Below are positions 35,435-47,056 of a stretch of 64,000 nt of DNA, in pieces. The stretch is taken from positions 12,480,107-12,544,106 of the forward strand of contig CM077823.1 of assembly GCA_039720395.1 (NCBI GenBank), read 5' to 3'. The notes below the pieces were generated by a model that was not told the DNA's origin, did not search any database, and worked only from the letters and a program-made list of their open reading frames with translations. Numbering within the stretch: position 1 is the stretch's first letter; each line of letters begins with the position of its first letter. The translations under genes were made by a program, and so were the position numbers. Source of the DNA: Liquidambar formosana (taxonomy: Eukaryota; Streptophyta; Magnoliopsida; Saxifragales; Altingiaceae).

Positions 35435-36691
35435 TGTTAACCTCAAGGTTTCATTCCATGAATGTATTATGATTTTGATGATAACAAAGCATTTATGATT
35501 ATGGACTAATGTTTATTATTTGAGTTGATCATTATAAGTTAGTTTTTCTTTTATGCTCAAATGTGTTATCATGAGAAGAAAGCCAAAGAAAACAAGGGAA
35601 GCAAAGAGCCTCAAGGAAGAGAAGATTCAACTCTCAAGAACCCCATGAAGTGAAGGATTTGAAGATATTGAAGAATTGGGTATTTGGGTGAGAGTTAGGA
35701 TTTTATGTAAATGGTTGAATGATGAAAGCTCAATGACTATAAAATCTATATACCATAGATCATGACCCTAAGAAGTCCTAAATTTTACTTGGAAAATCAT
35801 TTATGGACTTAGAATTGGAAAATAGCCTATATCTTGCTGTCTGGATTTAAGACGCCTGAATAAGACATCTGAAAGTTTAAGACGCCTGAATAAGACGTCT
35901 GAAATGATTTAAGACGTCTGAAATTGAGTTTTGTCCACAAACCCTTATACTTACTCTCTGGATATTTAAGATGCCTGAATAAGACGTCTGAAATGATTTA
36001 AGACATCTGAAATGGATTTAAGACGTCTGAAATCCTCATTCTGACAGAATAACGGCTAGTTTTTTAAGCCCCAAAAAGTGCTTCAACGGCTTTATTTTTG
36101 AAAAGGTTGCTACCAAACGGTCATAAACCATCCAAGGCTATATATATGATGTCTCAAATACTTTGGAATCTTGGATTAATAAAGGGAAAAAGATTATACT
36201 CTTCCTACCCATTACCAAGCCCTAGATTCACATACTTGAGCTTTCATTGTCCATATCATATTAGATTGAGCTTAATTCTTCATTCACCCTATCAAGAGGG
36301 ATTTGTTGTTGTACTAAATTCATATCTATCTTTGTGAGAGATTGAGGGTTGGGCATAATCCTTGTTGAGCAAAGGGAATTTGTTTGTTATAAAGGTTTGA
36401 TCTACACCTGCAAGTAGATTGGTGAAAAGTTTGATCTCCACCTATGAAGGAGATTGGTTAGTAGATTTGGAATCCTCAAGCTGAGTTCTTGAGGCGAGGA
36501 CGTAGGCGAGAAAGCCGAACCTCGTTATATCTTGTGTTTGATTTCTCTAACTCTCTCTCATTTATTTGCTTTCATTAATTGTGCTATTTGCATCATTGTT
36601 TAATTTACTATATTTGCAAAAATTTTAAAGTTCCATTTATTTTGCATCAACCCAATTCACCCCCCTCTAGGGTTGATTATTTGGGCCAACA
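35435..36691 (+). repeat. 3' LTR of a different Sirevirus subfamily
   Basis: 1,257 bp, TGTTAACC...CCAACA, abutting the polypurine tract. U3 carries its own repeated word (TTTAAGACGTCTGAA, TAAGACGCCTGAAT) near 35845-36025. A TATA element GGCTATATATATGA lies near 36139 and the hairpin CCTCAAG/CTTGAGG at 36474-36494. It shares layout and short blocks with the 5' LTR at 32281-33306 but is far too different to be its replication partner. Confidence 0.85.
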
Positions 36692-36696
36692 AATTT

Positions 36697-36830
36697 AATG
36701 ATTGAATTTTAAAATGTAGGCTAATAGCACATGATTTGGAACTCCCTTGGGTGCCAACTTAGTTGGGATCCTTGGTTGCTCTTTGATGCTTGACATCCTC
36801 TTTCTTTTTTTGGGGGGGGGGGGGTTTGAA

Positions 36831-36869
<39 letters not shown>

Positions 36870-38060
36870 CATACGTACGCCTATTGGTTTGATTAATTAC
36901 TCTTTTTTTTTTCTTTTGAAGGCTACAATAAAAAATTAAAAAATTAAAAAAAAAACATTCTTTATGACTCAATCAACTTGTAACTCCCCCCTCCCCCCTT
37001 ATTCTAGTACATTTAATACATATTAAAATGCCCACTCGCTTCATTCTTTATTTCAGTATCCTGAATAATTTTCTTTTTTTTTTTTTTTTTTTTTTTTTGC
37101 TAAGTAAACCAACAATACAAACCAAAAAGGAAGAAACAACAAAAGACTAAGCAGGAAAGAAGAAAAACAAAAAACAAAACTAAGGATGGTCACTGAATAC
37201 TTAAATACACCTATTGGTTATCGATCACCAACTCTACAGCTTACTTGTCTAGTGTTTTTTCAATTTCCAACTTGAGAGAGGGAAGGAGGAGGAGACTCAT
37301 ATATGGTCAGACAAACATTTATATATTGATAATTCAAGGTGCAAACTTCATTTATTGATGGTGGGACAACTCACCATCTATATATATAACAATATTTAGG
37401 CATGGAAAATGCTACTAAACCTATACTAGGTAGTTCTCTATACCAATTTACATGACAAATGAAAATTATATCAATTGATTGGGATCCCCTCCTCTCCAGT
37501 CCACTTCCCTCCATTTCCTTTCAGTGGACGGCTTTTAAAGCGCCGTATCTATTTAAGTTGATCTAAAGGCCTAAAACTAGCCATGTCATGCTGGCATTTT
37601 TTTTTTCTTTTGGTTGGCGTCCAAGTTGCTTGGAAAAAGTGCACTTGATTTGACGGAGTAAACCCTCTCCTACGTCTTGTAGCTTCACCTATTCCTCTAA
37701 AAAGCACTCGCCCAGAGAAGGTGCTGATGAGATTGCTTTCCATTTTAATTATTCTTCATTTTTTAATTTTCTTCTTATTCGATCTTCTCATAATATTATT
37801 AGTAGATTGGAGAGGATCCAAGCCCCAGCCCTAACTGATTTGTAATGTTTTAATAATTTAACGTGACATCATCAGTCATATGAGTTGATGTATATGACAC
37901 TACTCCATATGCATTTAATGATATGGAAACCACGGCCTAGAAAGAACATGTGAAGTGACCCTATGAATTCTGATTGGTGACGCATGTGAACATTTTTTGT
38001 TGCACCCCTTTGGCATGGTGAAATTGTGTCCTCTCTCTCCCTCTCCCTCTCTCACTCTCA
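36697..38060. other. Noncoding with simple repeats
   Basis: The stretch holds a 13-base G run (36812-36824), a TA microsatellite (about 36834-36865) and a T run (37073-37099). The T run is followed by GCTAAGTAAACCAACAATAC, which resembles the end of a short LINE tail in minus orientation. No TSD was confirmed for it. No gene recognised. Confidence 0.45.
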
Positions 38061-38687
38061 AAGAAACAGACAAAACAAGATAGACAAGGAAGGGTTTGGG
38101 AAAAAAAAAAAAGAGGGAGACAAGGACAAGAAAGAAAACAAAAACATCATACCAAAGAACTAAAAAATACCAAAGAATTAAACAAAATATAGAAAACACT
38201 TGGCCCAGGCGAAGACGATGGGGAAAGAGTCTCATCTTTGCACACTTCATCGTTTGGGTTTGTGAAGCCTTTAGGCAACCTCTTACGTTGCACAAGGGAT
38301 GAGCCGACCTTGTCAATAATCTGAACTCTAGAATCCACTAAAAAGAATAACTCTCTCACAAGAGAAGAAATATCAATATTATTAATCAAAAGTCTCATTT
38401 GCCATAGCGCTACAAGCCTATTTGTAAACAATTGATTTCTAAGAATTAGAAATAAACTTGGAATCGGAAATAATTAATCCTAGGAAAACTATATTTATAG
38501 AAATAGAAAATACTATAAAAATTCAATAAATAAATAAATAAGCAGAAAATTAAATAAAGTACTAATGGGCGACCGTGGTCATGTTAATCAACTGGTCAAT
38601 GCAACGGGATGAATGGTTGGTCATGCTGGGGCGATCGATTAGTGCATGCAAAATTGATTCTCCTCTTGGGCTTTTGACAATCCATGC
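38061..38687. other. Noncoding; possible decayed gypsy LTR
   Basis: No gene is seen. The stretch lies just 3' (on the minus strand) of the gypsy integrase remnant, so it may contain part of that element's 3' LTR, but no paired repeat is present to prove it. Confidence 0.3.
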
Positions 38688-38702
38688 AACTCTTCTATTA
38701 AC

Positions 38703-38730
38703 CTTTTTTTTTTTTTTTTTTTTGATCCGG
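38703..38730 (-). mobile_element. 28-bp poly(A)-only retro-insertion with 15-bp TSD
   Basis: The exact repeat AACTCTTCTATTAAC flanks it at 38688-38702 and 38731-38745. Between them are only a C, about 20 T and GATCCGG. This is what target-primed reverse transcription leaves when it aborts almost at once: a poly(A) tail plus seven template bases. Direction is minus (A tail toward the left). Confidence 0.88.
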
Positions 38731-38764
38731 AACTCTTCTATTAACTTGTGGGCTACTTAATTGT

Positions 38765-39200
38765 TTTACATCAGTCCACTCCATTTGGAAAAAAACTCGA
38801 CCTCGAGTGAAGATGTCTTCTTCATGATACTCAAACAAATCAGCTAACGTTAAAAGTCCTTGAGATCTTCATGTCCTCTGATAAGTCAATCACATAAGTA
38901 TTGTCTGTAACCCTTTGTGTAAGTTCCCATGGGAAACCTTTCCCTACGCAAATAAACCAAAACTGAAGTCCATATTTCTTTGGCTTTAGCTATTGTAAGT
39001 TCCCATGGGAAGCGTTTCCCTACGCAAATAAACCATTTCCGAATCAGCCTCTTTAAACAACTTGACACACCTGTGCCTATATCAGTAGCCGCCTTATACT
39101 TGGCATTGGTCTCGTCTAGCCGTTGTCTAACCTCCGGTCCGCCTATATTACTTGAGCCTACTCAGCCACATCTTCTGCCACAACACTCAAACTTGGTCCC
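38765..39200 (-). pseudogene. Ty3/gypsy integrase C-terminal remnant
   Basis: Minus-strand pieces read RQRLDETNAKYKAAT (near 39140-39095), then [15 protein letters not shown] (near 38950-38910), then [19 protein letters not shown] text near 38840-38795. These are the consecutive landmarks of the gypsy integrase tail, where 'LVMVYLRKERFPVGTYNKL' style text is standard. Stops and shifts separate them. A 78-bp step duplicates the word GTAAGTTCCCATGGGAA (38917 and 38995), so the RKERFP block is present twice. Non-functional. Confidence 0.7.
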
Positions 39201-40310
39201 CTAGGTAATCGCAGCATGTCTTGGTGGTGTCACATAAACCAAAGCAAAAGATGATTTTTCCTGTGGCACTATATATGCACTAAGCCAACTCAAATTATGA
39301 TAGTGCACGACCCCATTGCTTTATATATAAGATGAAAAAGGAGGAAAGGGAAAGATAAGAGCTTCGACATCCCACACTTTGATGAGCTTTAATAATTTTT
39401 GCCCAAAATGATGAGATTTTTGCAAGATGATGTGAAAGTCAGCGTTTTGATATTTGAGTTTTCGCAACAATGGGTTTCATTACTTAAAAGTTAATTAAAC
39501 TTGTTAGGCAGTGTGGAATCTGATTGTACTATATAACCTACCCCTATTTTCATAGGTATTTTGGTATTTTTACACTTGTAACTTATAACCTTAGTTCTAT
39601 ATATGTGTTATAATGGGATGTAGCCGTCTTAATCCCCTTGTATTTTCTCTTGTGTAAAACATAATAAAAGTTACAACGACTCTATGGACGTAGGTAGAGT
39701 TTTATCGAACTACGTAAATCTGTGTTTTTTTGTATGTTCTTGATTTTTCGTTTCTACGTTCATTATCGTATCTCATAGATCTTGGGTTAGGAAAAAATTC
39801 CCTATAAAATTTTGATGCAAACACTACATTTTACACAAGAGGGTAATTCCATCATTTAGCATCATGGTTAAATTGTTCGAGTCAATGTAACTTTAGAAAG
39901 TATGAGGGTTGCAGTGTATTTGTGAGAAAAACATAGGTATCCATTCATCTCTATGTACCCGAAATAAATAAACAAATAGAGGAGAGCCCACGGCAAGGAA
40001 GATGTAGGCGCCCTCGTTGCAGCCTTGCTCGAGTGAATATTCTATTTTTCCCAACCAACAAATCAACAGTCCTCGAAAACCCGGGAAAATCAAATACAAA
40101 AACAGTAACCTTGGAAGCAACGACACAGGCCAAAACCCTTACCTTGTTACCCTTGTTGATGGCGGATTCGGCAATGAATACTCCTCAACAACATTAATTA
40201 AAGATTTTCTCAGCCTTAGAATCTACCACTACAGCTTCACGTCATTCTCAATTTTCTCACAAACCCAATTCCTAAAGAGACCAAAAAAACAAAAAAAACA
40301 GAGAACGCAT
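39201..40310. promoter_or_regulatory. Upstream region of the pseudokinase gene
   Basis: No gene is seen. The last 300 bp before ATG 40311 keep the frame open but the translation shows no family resemblance, so I treat it as 5' UTR and promoter. A single clear TATA box cannot be chosen. Confidence 0.4.
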
Positions 40311-43300
40311 ATGGTGTTCCAGACGGTGTCTTCGTCGTCACCGGCGCAGCAGGCGGAGAGCGTGATAGTGGTGATAGATGCGCACCGCAATAAGGGAACC
40401 AAGGCGCTCGATTGGGCTCTTAAACACGTCGTACGCCCCAAAGACAGCGTCCTTCTTCTCGAAGTTATAGGCGAGTCCGGAAAGAAAACCTCTTGTTTTC
40501 CATTTAACATGGGTATCGGCATCTCTGGAATATGTAAGCTCCCAGTTAATTGCTCTTGTTTGTTTTCAGAGAAAATTAATTATTTGGAAACATTTTTTTC
40601 TCCGGAAAAACAATGAACTTCATGTATACTGTTACTAAGAAAATTGAGAATATGTTTAAGAGAGAAAACTCATGGAATGTTTGGTTGCTAAGAAAATTGA
40701 GAGTGAAAAGAAACTAAAATTTTGAATCTCGTGGTATGTTTAAAAGTGAAAACTCAATTAAAACTTAGCCCAATAGTGGTATTCGGCATCTCTAGAATAT
40801 GTAAGCTTCTCATTTTCTTCTGTATGGTAGGGGTTCATCTTTGTGTCCAATGAATTTTACACTTTATTTCTGTTTGTTTCCCAAAATAAATTAAAATAAA
40901 TAAAAAATAATTGGGCAAAAATCTTTGCTTGAGGGAAATGCTGAACTTGAGGGGCATGTTTGGTTCCAATCTCAAGAAAGGGTTCTCAGAAACACGTTTT
41001 CAGAAATGGCAAGAAATCGTGGGGACATACCATTTTCATTTTGGTTTCATTTTTCTTGAACAGAAAAACACAAAATGCAAAACTAAGAACATCATTTTGA
41101 TATTCCCTGAAAACGGGCCATTTTCATGAAACATTTTTCAACCATGCAATCCCAATTTTATTTGTTATTTTTTTGTAGTTTTAAATTTTTTATTTATTTT
41201 TAAAATTTGGTACAACTCTGAGAATAGAAAACTGTTTTCAGAGAACAATTTTCAAAAGAAAATTGTGTTCATCTAAGCAAATAACTAACTCAGCCAAACA
41301 GTTGTAGTAGGCATCTCTAGAATATGCTAGGTTTCTTCTGTCCAATGAATTTTCAATTTTCTTTGGCTCCATCTGTTTCCAAAGAAATAAATTGTGTTGA
41401 AATTCTTTCTTGAGAAAAAAACAGTGAATTTCAAATGTGGTAGTAAGAGAATGAAAAGATAAATTTAGAATATCATATCACATTATATTTAGAAGTGAAA
41501 AAACTTTATTTTAGTCAATAAGTTGAATCATGCATCTTTAGAAAATGTATACTCTCAATTTCGTCTACATGGTATCTGTTCATGTTTTTGTCTAATTGTT
41601 TTCTATTTATCTAGACTTTTTTTTTTCCCCGAAAGAGATTATTCTACGGAAGAATTTCTCTAGAAAAACAATGAACTTCAAGTGTAGTACTATGTTTGTT
41701 TGTTAAGATAATGACTTATATGGAATAGCGTCTCAACTACTCTCAAGTCTAGTGTTGTGTCTGGTTGCTAAGAAAATTGGGAGGATGAAACTAAACTAAA
41801 ATTTTGAATTACATTTTATCTTTGAAAATGAAAACTCAATTTAACTTAGCCAACTTGGTATACTAGTCATCCCTATATTAAGAAAGTTCTCAGTATACGG
41901 TATGTGCTATTGTTTATGGCTAAATAATTTTTTGCTTTCTTTGGTTCTGTTTAGTTGCTAAGAAATTAATTATAAAAACAAAATTTCTTGAGAAAAGCAA
42001 TGAATTTCAAGTATAGAAATATGGATGGTTGTATGAAAGTTGAGGGGGAAATTAAAAATAAATAATTTAAATTTAAATTTTAAATTTTAAATTTTAAATA
42101 ATTTTTAAAAAAAAAAAAAAAAAAAAAGAGAGAGAGATAGAGAGAGAAGAAACTAAGATTTTAAGTGTCATGCTGTTCTTAAAAGTAGAACAATCACTCT
42201 AACTTAGCCAAACAGTTGTGTTTAGCATTTCTAGAATATATATATATATATATATATATATAAGCTCTTGGTTTATTTTGTCTAATAACCTTTTTCATTT
42301 TCTGTTACTCTTGGCTCTGTTCATTTCCAAAGAAATAAATTATGCAAAGGATTCTGTTGAGGAAAATAAAGAACTTAAAGGTGTATACTCAGTATAGTTG
42401 CTAAAAAATTGAGGAAACGAATTAAAATTAAATTTAAAATATATTACTTGAACCTAGCCAAATGGTTGTATTAGGCTCACTCGAGTGGAAAATTTTAACT
42501 TCCAAGGCCACAAACAGTAAATAATTAAAGATTCAAAATTTTGACTTCTTTTCCTAGTGACTGAAATTTCTTGGTAACCAAAGAGACCGTAGAGAAAGAC
42601 ATTTCACAAAAGCTCATTATTAAGACATAACCATATCCTTAAGCTTTGCAAAAAACTATCGTATTGCAGCAAACGGGTCCCTAAAGAAATTGACTTTAGA
42701 TAATTCTTCTAGGAACCACTTTTTGTTGAAAAACATGGAGCCTATTAGTTTTTCTTCTTTCAATACTATTGTTTTGTTGGAAACATGGAGCCTATGTGCT
42801 TTTCTTTTAATACTAATCTTTCTATTCTTATTTTCTTTCATTTTTCAGCAGATGGGTTTTTGTTTTTTCAATCAATACAAACTGATGTTGGAGAGAAAGA
42901 ATAAATACAAAACGACTGATTCCCTTTTAAAAATCGTGCAAATTACAACAATAGTTTACAAGCTACTTGCCATGATGGTTCTCATATTTCACATTTAGCA
43001 AAGTTTCGATTGGTAGGGTGGAAGCTAGTGAGGTTTCAAATTTTGATGAAATACTTAGCCATTTCAAAAAATTTCAGATTCAAAATCCCAACTCTTTTTT
43101 CAGTAAGAAAGACAAGTGGTGCCTGCATGATATTTTGGAATATTCAAAATTTCAAGTTTTTTGGTTTGATTTTGGCCAGGTCCAAAATTTCTGTGAATAT
43201 GCATTTAGAACCATATGTCTGATGCTACATATCAAGGCGGTAAGTACTGATCTGATCAACATAAGCTGTGGACTTTGGGGTTACTATTTTATTATTACTA

Positions 43301-44376
43301 AGGAAATGAGGCTTCTTGATTTTGGCCTTGTATGTTGGATTTGTATTTGTTTATCTGTTGGCTTTGTGGGTTCATGAGCTGAACTAGGGAGTGTGAGTCA
43401 ATTATTGTTGGTAAAGGCAAAAACCTAGTCTTGCTAGCACATAGCCATCCACATAGATGGTTTTCCACAAGTAGCTTTAGAGTGGTAAAGGGAAATTCCA
43501 TGGTCACATGTCTGGGTGTTGCTTCAGGGTGGCAAGGAGCTGCTACTGTGGACATAATTGTCATTTCTTAAAATGTTATATGATCGATAAGTTTTATATT
43601 CAGTACAGGCTTAATTTCAAAATATCATGATTTTAGTTGGGGTATATGGTGTTTATTCATCCCACAAAAAATGGATCAATCTGCTTATCCAAAATGTGTA
43701 AAGAGCTCCTTGTGTCTTTAGTGAGTGTGCTGGTTCTTTTTTGAATATGTGCTTAAAATATGGGCACTCTAAAATTTCATAGAATGACCTACAATCTCTC
43801 ATGTGTGTCAAAGTTACCATTTTCTGTAGATATTGCATTCTAGATAATGAAAACTTAACTTTGCATAATAGTATGATATGGAAAACGTCAAACCGCGCAG
43901 CCAGTCCACGCCTTGAAGTATTGTCCACTTTGGCCTAATGCAACAGTCGGCCTCACAAGTTTTGTCCCTCTAGGCTTTAAGCCCAAAAGGCGCCTCTCTA
44001 AGAAGGAGTGTCCATCGCCCATCTTATATAAGCCCATCTTAGGCGTCATCTGCATTTGATGTGGAATGTCAACATTCCCACCCCAGGGCAGGTATGACCC
44101 TGGGTTTGACCAATTTTAAACGCGCAGGCAAGTCCACACCTTGAATTATTGTCCCCTTTGGCCCATCACAACAGTCGGCCTCATGGATTTGTCCCTCTAG
44201 GATTTAAGCACAAAAGGCACCTCTCTAAGGAGTGTCCAACATCATCTCATGTAAGCCCATCCTAGGTGTCATCCGCATCCGATGTGGGATGGTATAACAG
44301 AGAACAAAAAGGACAAACTGTTTCCATGGCTGCCCAAACATGTGCATAGTATTTTGTACTATTATAGACCACTAGA

Positions 44377-44419
<43 letters not shown>

Positions 44420-47024
44420 CAATTGAAATAGTCTTATGACTCTTATGAAAATAATAGTACTAGATACTGATTTCCATTCTGTATGCTATAATGGTATATT
44501 GAATGTTTTATGCATGGTCAAACAGAACACCAAGTTAACCACCCTTGCCCCAGTGCAAGTGCCTAGGCAACGACCAGGTCAATCAGTTGGGTTCACCTAG
44601 GCACTTTCATAACCATAAAATCGATAATCACAGTCCAATGCCTGTCTTTTTTCTTTGTGTTTTTTTATATTGATCTTATAGTAGTTAACTAGTTAATATG
44701 GCACCTTTCAAGTACTTTCTCTGTGCACATGGTTTTCTTCATTAGTTGATGCCTTCATGCATGGTTATTGTTTATTTGGCCTCACTTTGAGCTATATAGT
44801 TCTCAATTTTCAACAAAATGTTATTTGTTCCACATTGTCATGCAACTCAAAGGTAGTTCTACAAAGTTTTAAGTTTCTTTTGAAGTTCAACCCATTCCAA
44901 AATTTTGTGAAATCTACTAATCTCAGCCTTTTATTTTTCAGTACTTTGAAAAATTCTGAAATAATGACTTTCATGGCTCAATAACAATACGGCCCCTTTT
45001 TCTCACTTAGTCTTACCTAGAACTTCCAGGGAGTTGTGACTAATATCTACTGAGTTGGTTAGGCTGTGCTAAACATAGCTTGTTTTTGGCAGGGGAAAGA
45101 TTAGAGTTCTCAAACCCTAAAGAGCTTGAAGATGAAATTGAGAGAAAGAGGGAACAATACCAGAGTATTCTCCAGCCATTTTACCGACAGTGCAAAAAGA
45201 ATGAGGTTGGTGTTGTCCTTAATACAATATTGGGAATAAATATGGCAGCTTATGCATAAAACTTTCTAGTATGCAGGTGAAGTTGGAAGTTAAAATTGCT
45301 GCAGGATATGAACCCAGGACAATAACAGTTGAAGAAGCACAAAAGTTCAATACCCGCTGGATCGTTTTAGACAGGTGTTCACACTCTTGATTTTGTTAAG
45401 CAGAAGAAGAGGAGATTTTTGGACACCCGATGAAAATTAAATAATATGATTCTGTTTTCCATTACATTTGGAGGCTTGACTCTGATGAAGTTATTAAAAT
45501 TAGCGCTAATAGAAAATTAAAATAATGGATTTTTAATTTCTTTTTTTATTTTTCTTGAAAAAAAAATTCCATTTCATTTGGAGGCCTGATTCTGATGAAG
45601 TCATTAAAATTAGCGCTAATAGAGAATTAAAAATATATATATATAAAATGACTGACTCTACGACAGTATATCGAGATGATAGCATCTTTTGAAATAGTAA
45701 AATTCATCCTGCAAATTAAATGCAATGAAATTGACTCATTTCAAAAGCTGAATAAAGCCAATAGACTGATCTTATGTCTTTGTGGTGTCCAAACTCCTCC
45801 TTAGGTTTGATTTCATTTTGATCCTATTTTTTTGTTGGCAGTTACTTGAAGAGAGAGAAAGCATTTATATATGAGCATGTTGGCTGCAATGTTGCAGTAA
45901 TGAAGGAAAAAGATGTTGCAACCTTAATGCTATCTAAAGCTCCCGAGTCTGTACAATTTCCTAGACAGTCTGTAAAAAGTGATCATGTAGCTATGACAGA
46001 CAATCAACAAAAGGAACTGCAAGATGAAGGTCTTAATGCTCTTCATGAAAAGTGCTCATCTATGACAGACCCAGATCCTCAGATTCCTCAATGGTACCCA
46101 CTTTCATGGAGAACTGGTTTCCCTCGCGCTTTTTCCCATAGTGAACTAGAAGTGATAACGAATGGCTTTGCTGATGAGAATATCGTTCTCAAGAACAAAG
46201 TCAAGAAAGTGTACCGGGGGATTCTGCAGGAAACACTTGTTTTAGTCAAGAACTTCTCTGGAAACGATGAGCAATTCTGGTCGACACTCAAGATCCTTTC
46301 TCGGGTCCGCCATCGCAATATCATGAACCTTGTTGGGTACTGCTGCACGGGTGATTCTAGGTTTATGCTTTCCGACTACCCATGCATGGGTACTCTTGAA
46401 ATTAATTTGCAAGGTAAGAATGACTTCTCTAGTTGAATTAAATTATGTTCATGGAGGAAATTACTATTTGCATTTTTATAGCTTACAAGAACCTTAGAAG
46501 TTTTTTTTTATAAGCACAAGAACCTTAGAAGTTAAATTGTGCCATTGGTGATGTGATATCTATTCTGCATGTAATATGTTGTGCCTAAATGTGAATTTTA
46601 TACCTCAAGGGTATTATTGATTGGAATGTTTTTGTGGGGGGGGGGGTTGGTGTTGGTGGAGTGGGGGGTGTGGGCAGGGGGTGGTGTGAATATAACAGGC
46701 AGCTGTTAAGGTAAAGGTGGAGATGCCACCCTTCAGCCCCACAGGCAGGTGATTTAGCTCAGTTCCCCTGAATCCTAAAATAGGTTTCCTTTTGCCAGAT
46801 AGTTTATTATTTGGGTGGAAAATAGAAGGGGATCTTTTCACCTCTCTGGGATCAGTTCGAGATTCTGTCTTAAGCCATGGGTTGAAAGTTTATTACATAA
46901 TGTTTTGGAGACTTTGAAAGTGCCAAGTGCTCCGGTACTTTCCCTGTAGCCATAGTCATTGACTTGGTGAACTGCATAAATTTCTTAAGCTCTTTTCTCC
47001 AGCTTTTGCGTGCTGCTTTTCTTT

Positions 47025-47056
<32 letters not shown>

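Larger units (their letters stand above)
14291..36691. mobile_element. Outer composite LTR unit with U5 ends on both sides
   Basis: The unit begins TGTTGTCCC (14291) and ends GGGCCAACA (36691), with AATTT on both sides (14286-14290 and 36692-36696). The left end is the U5 end of an LTR in minus orientation. The right end is the U5 end of a plus-oriented LTR. Reading inward with later insertions removed: an inverted LTR, then a plus LTR head to head with it, primer-binding site, gag, multiple polypurine tracts and a 3' LTR of a different subfamily. A 5-bp AT-rich match can arise by chance, so single-event integration is an inference. Confidence 0.55.

Noticed and set aside
14286..36696. AATTT flanks as certain proof of a single integration
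   Set aside because: Five AT-rich bases match by chance often in this composition; the exact TG/CA ends raise the odds, so it is kept only as a hypothesis.
36834..36865. TA tract as a promoter
   Set aside because: A plain microsatellite without a downstream gene; similar tracts at 42233, 44380 and 52003 behave the same way.
40017..40310. Upstream in-frame extension of pseudokinase exon 1
   Set aside because: The frame is open from 40017 but has no resemblance to USP-type N-termini; the ATG at 40311 gives the usual start.
43018..43377. 119-codon open frame in intron 1
   Set aside because: No family resemblance, no good splice borders in frame, and a competing frame is open; treated as intron.
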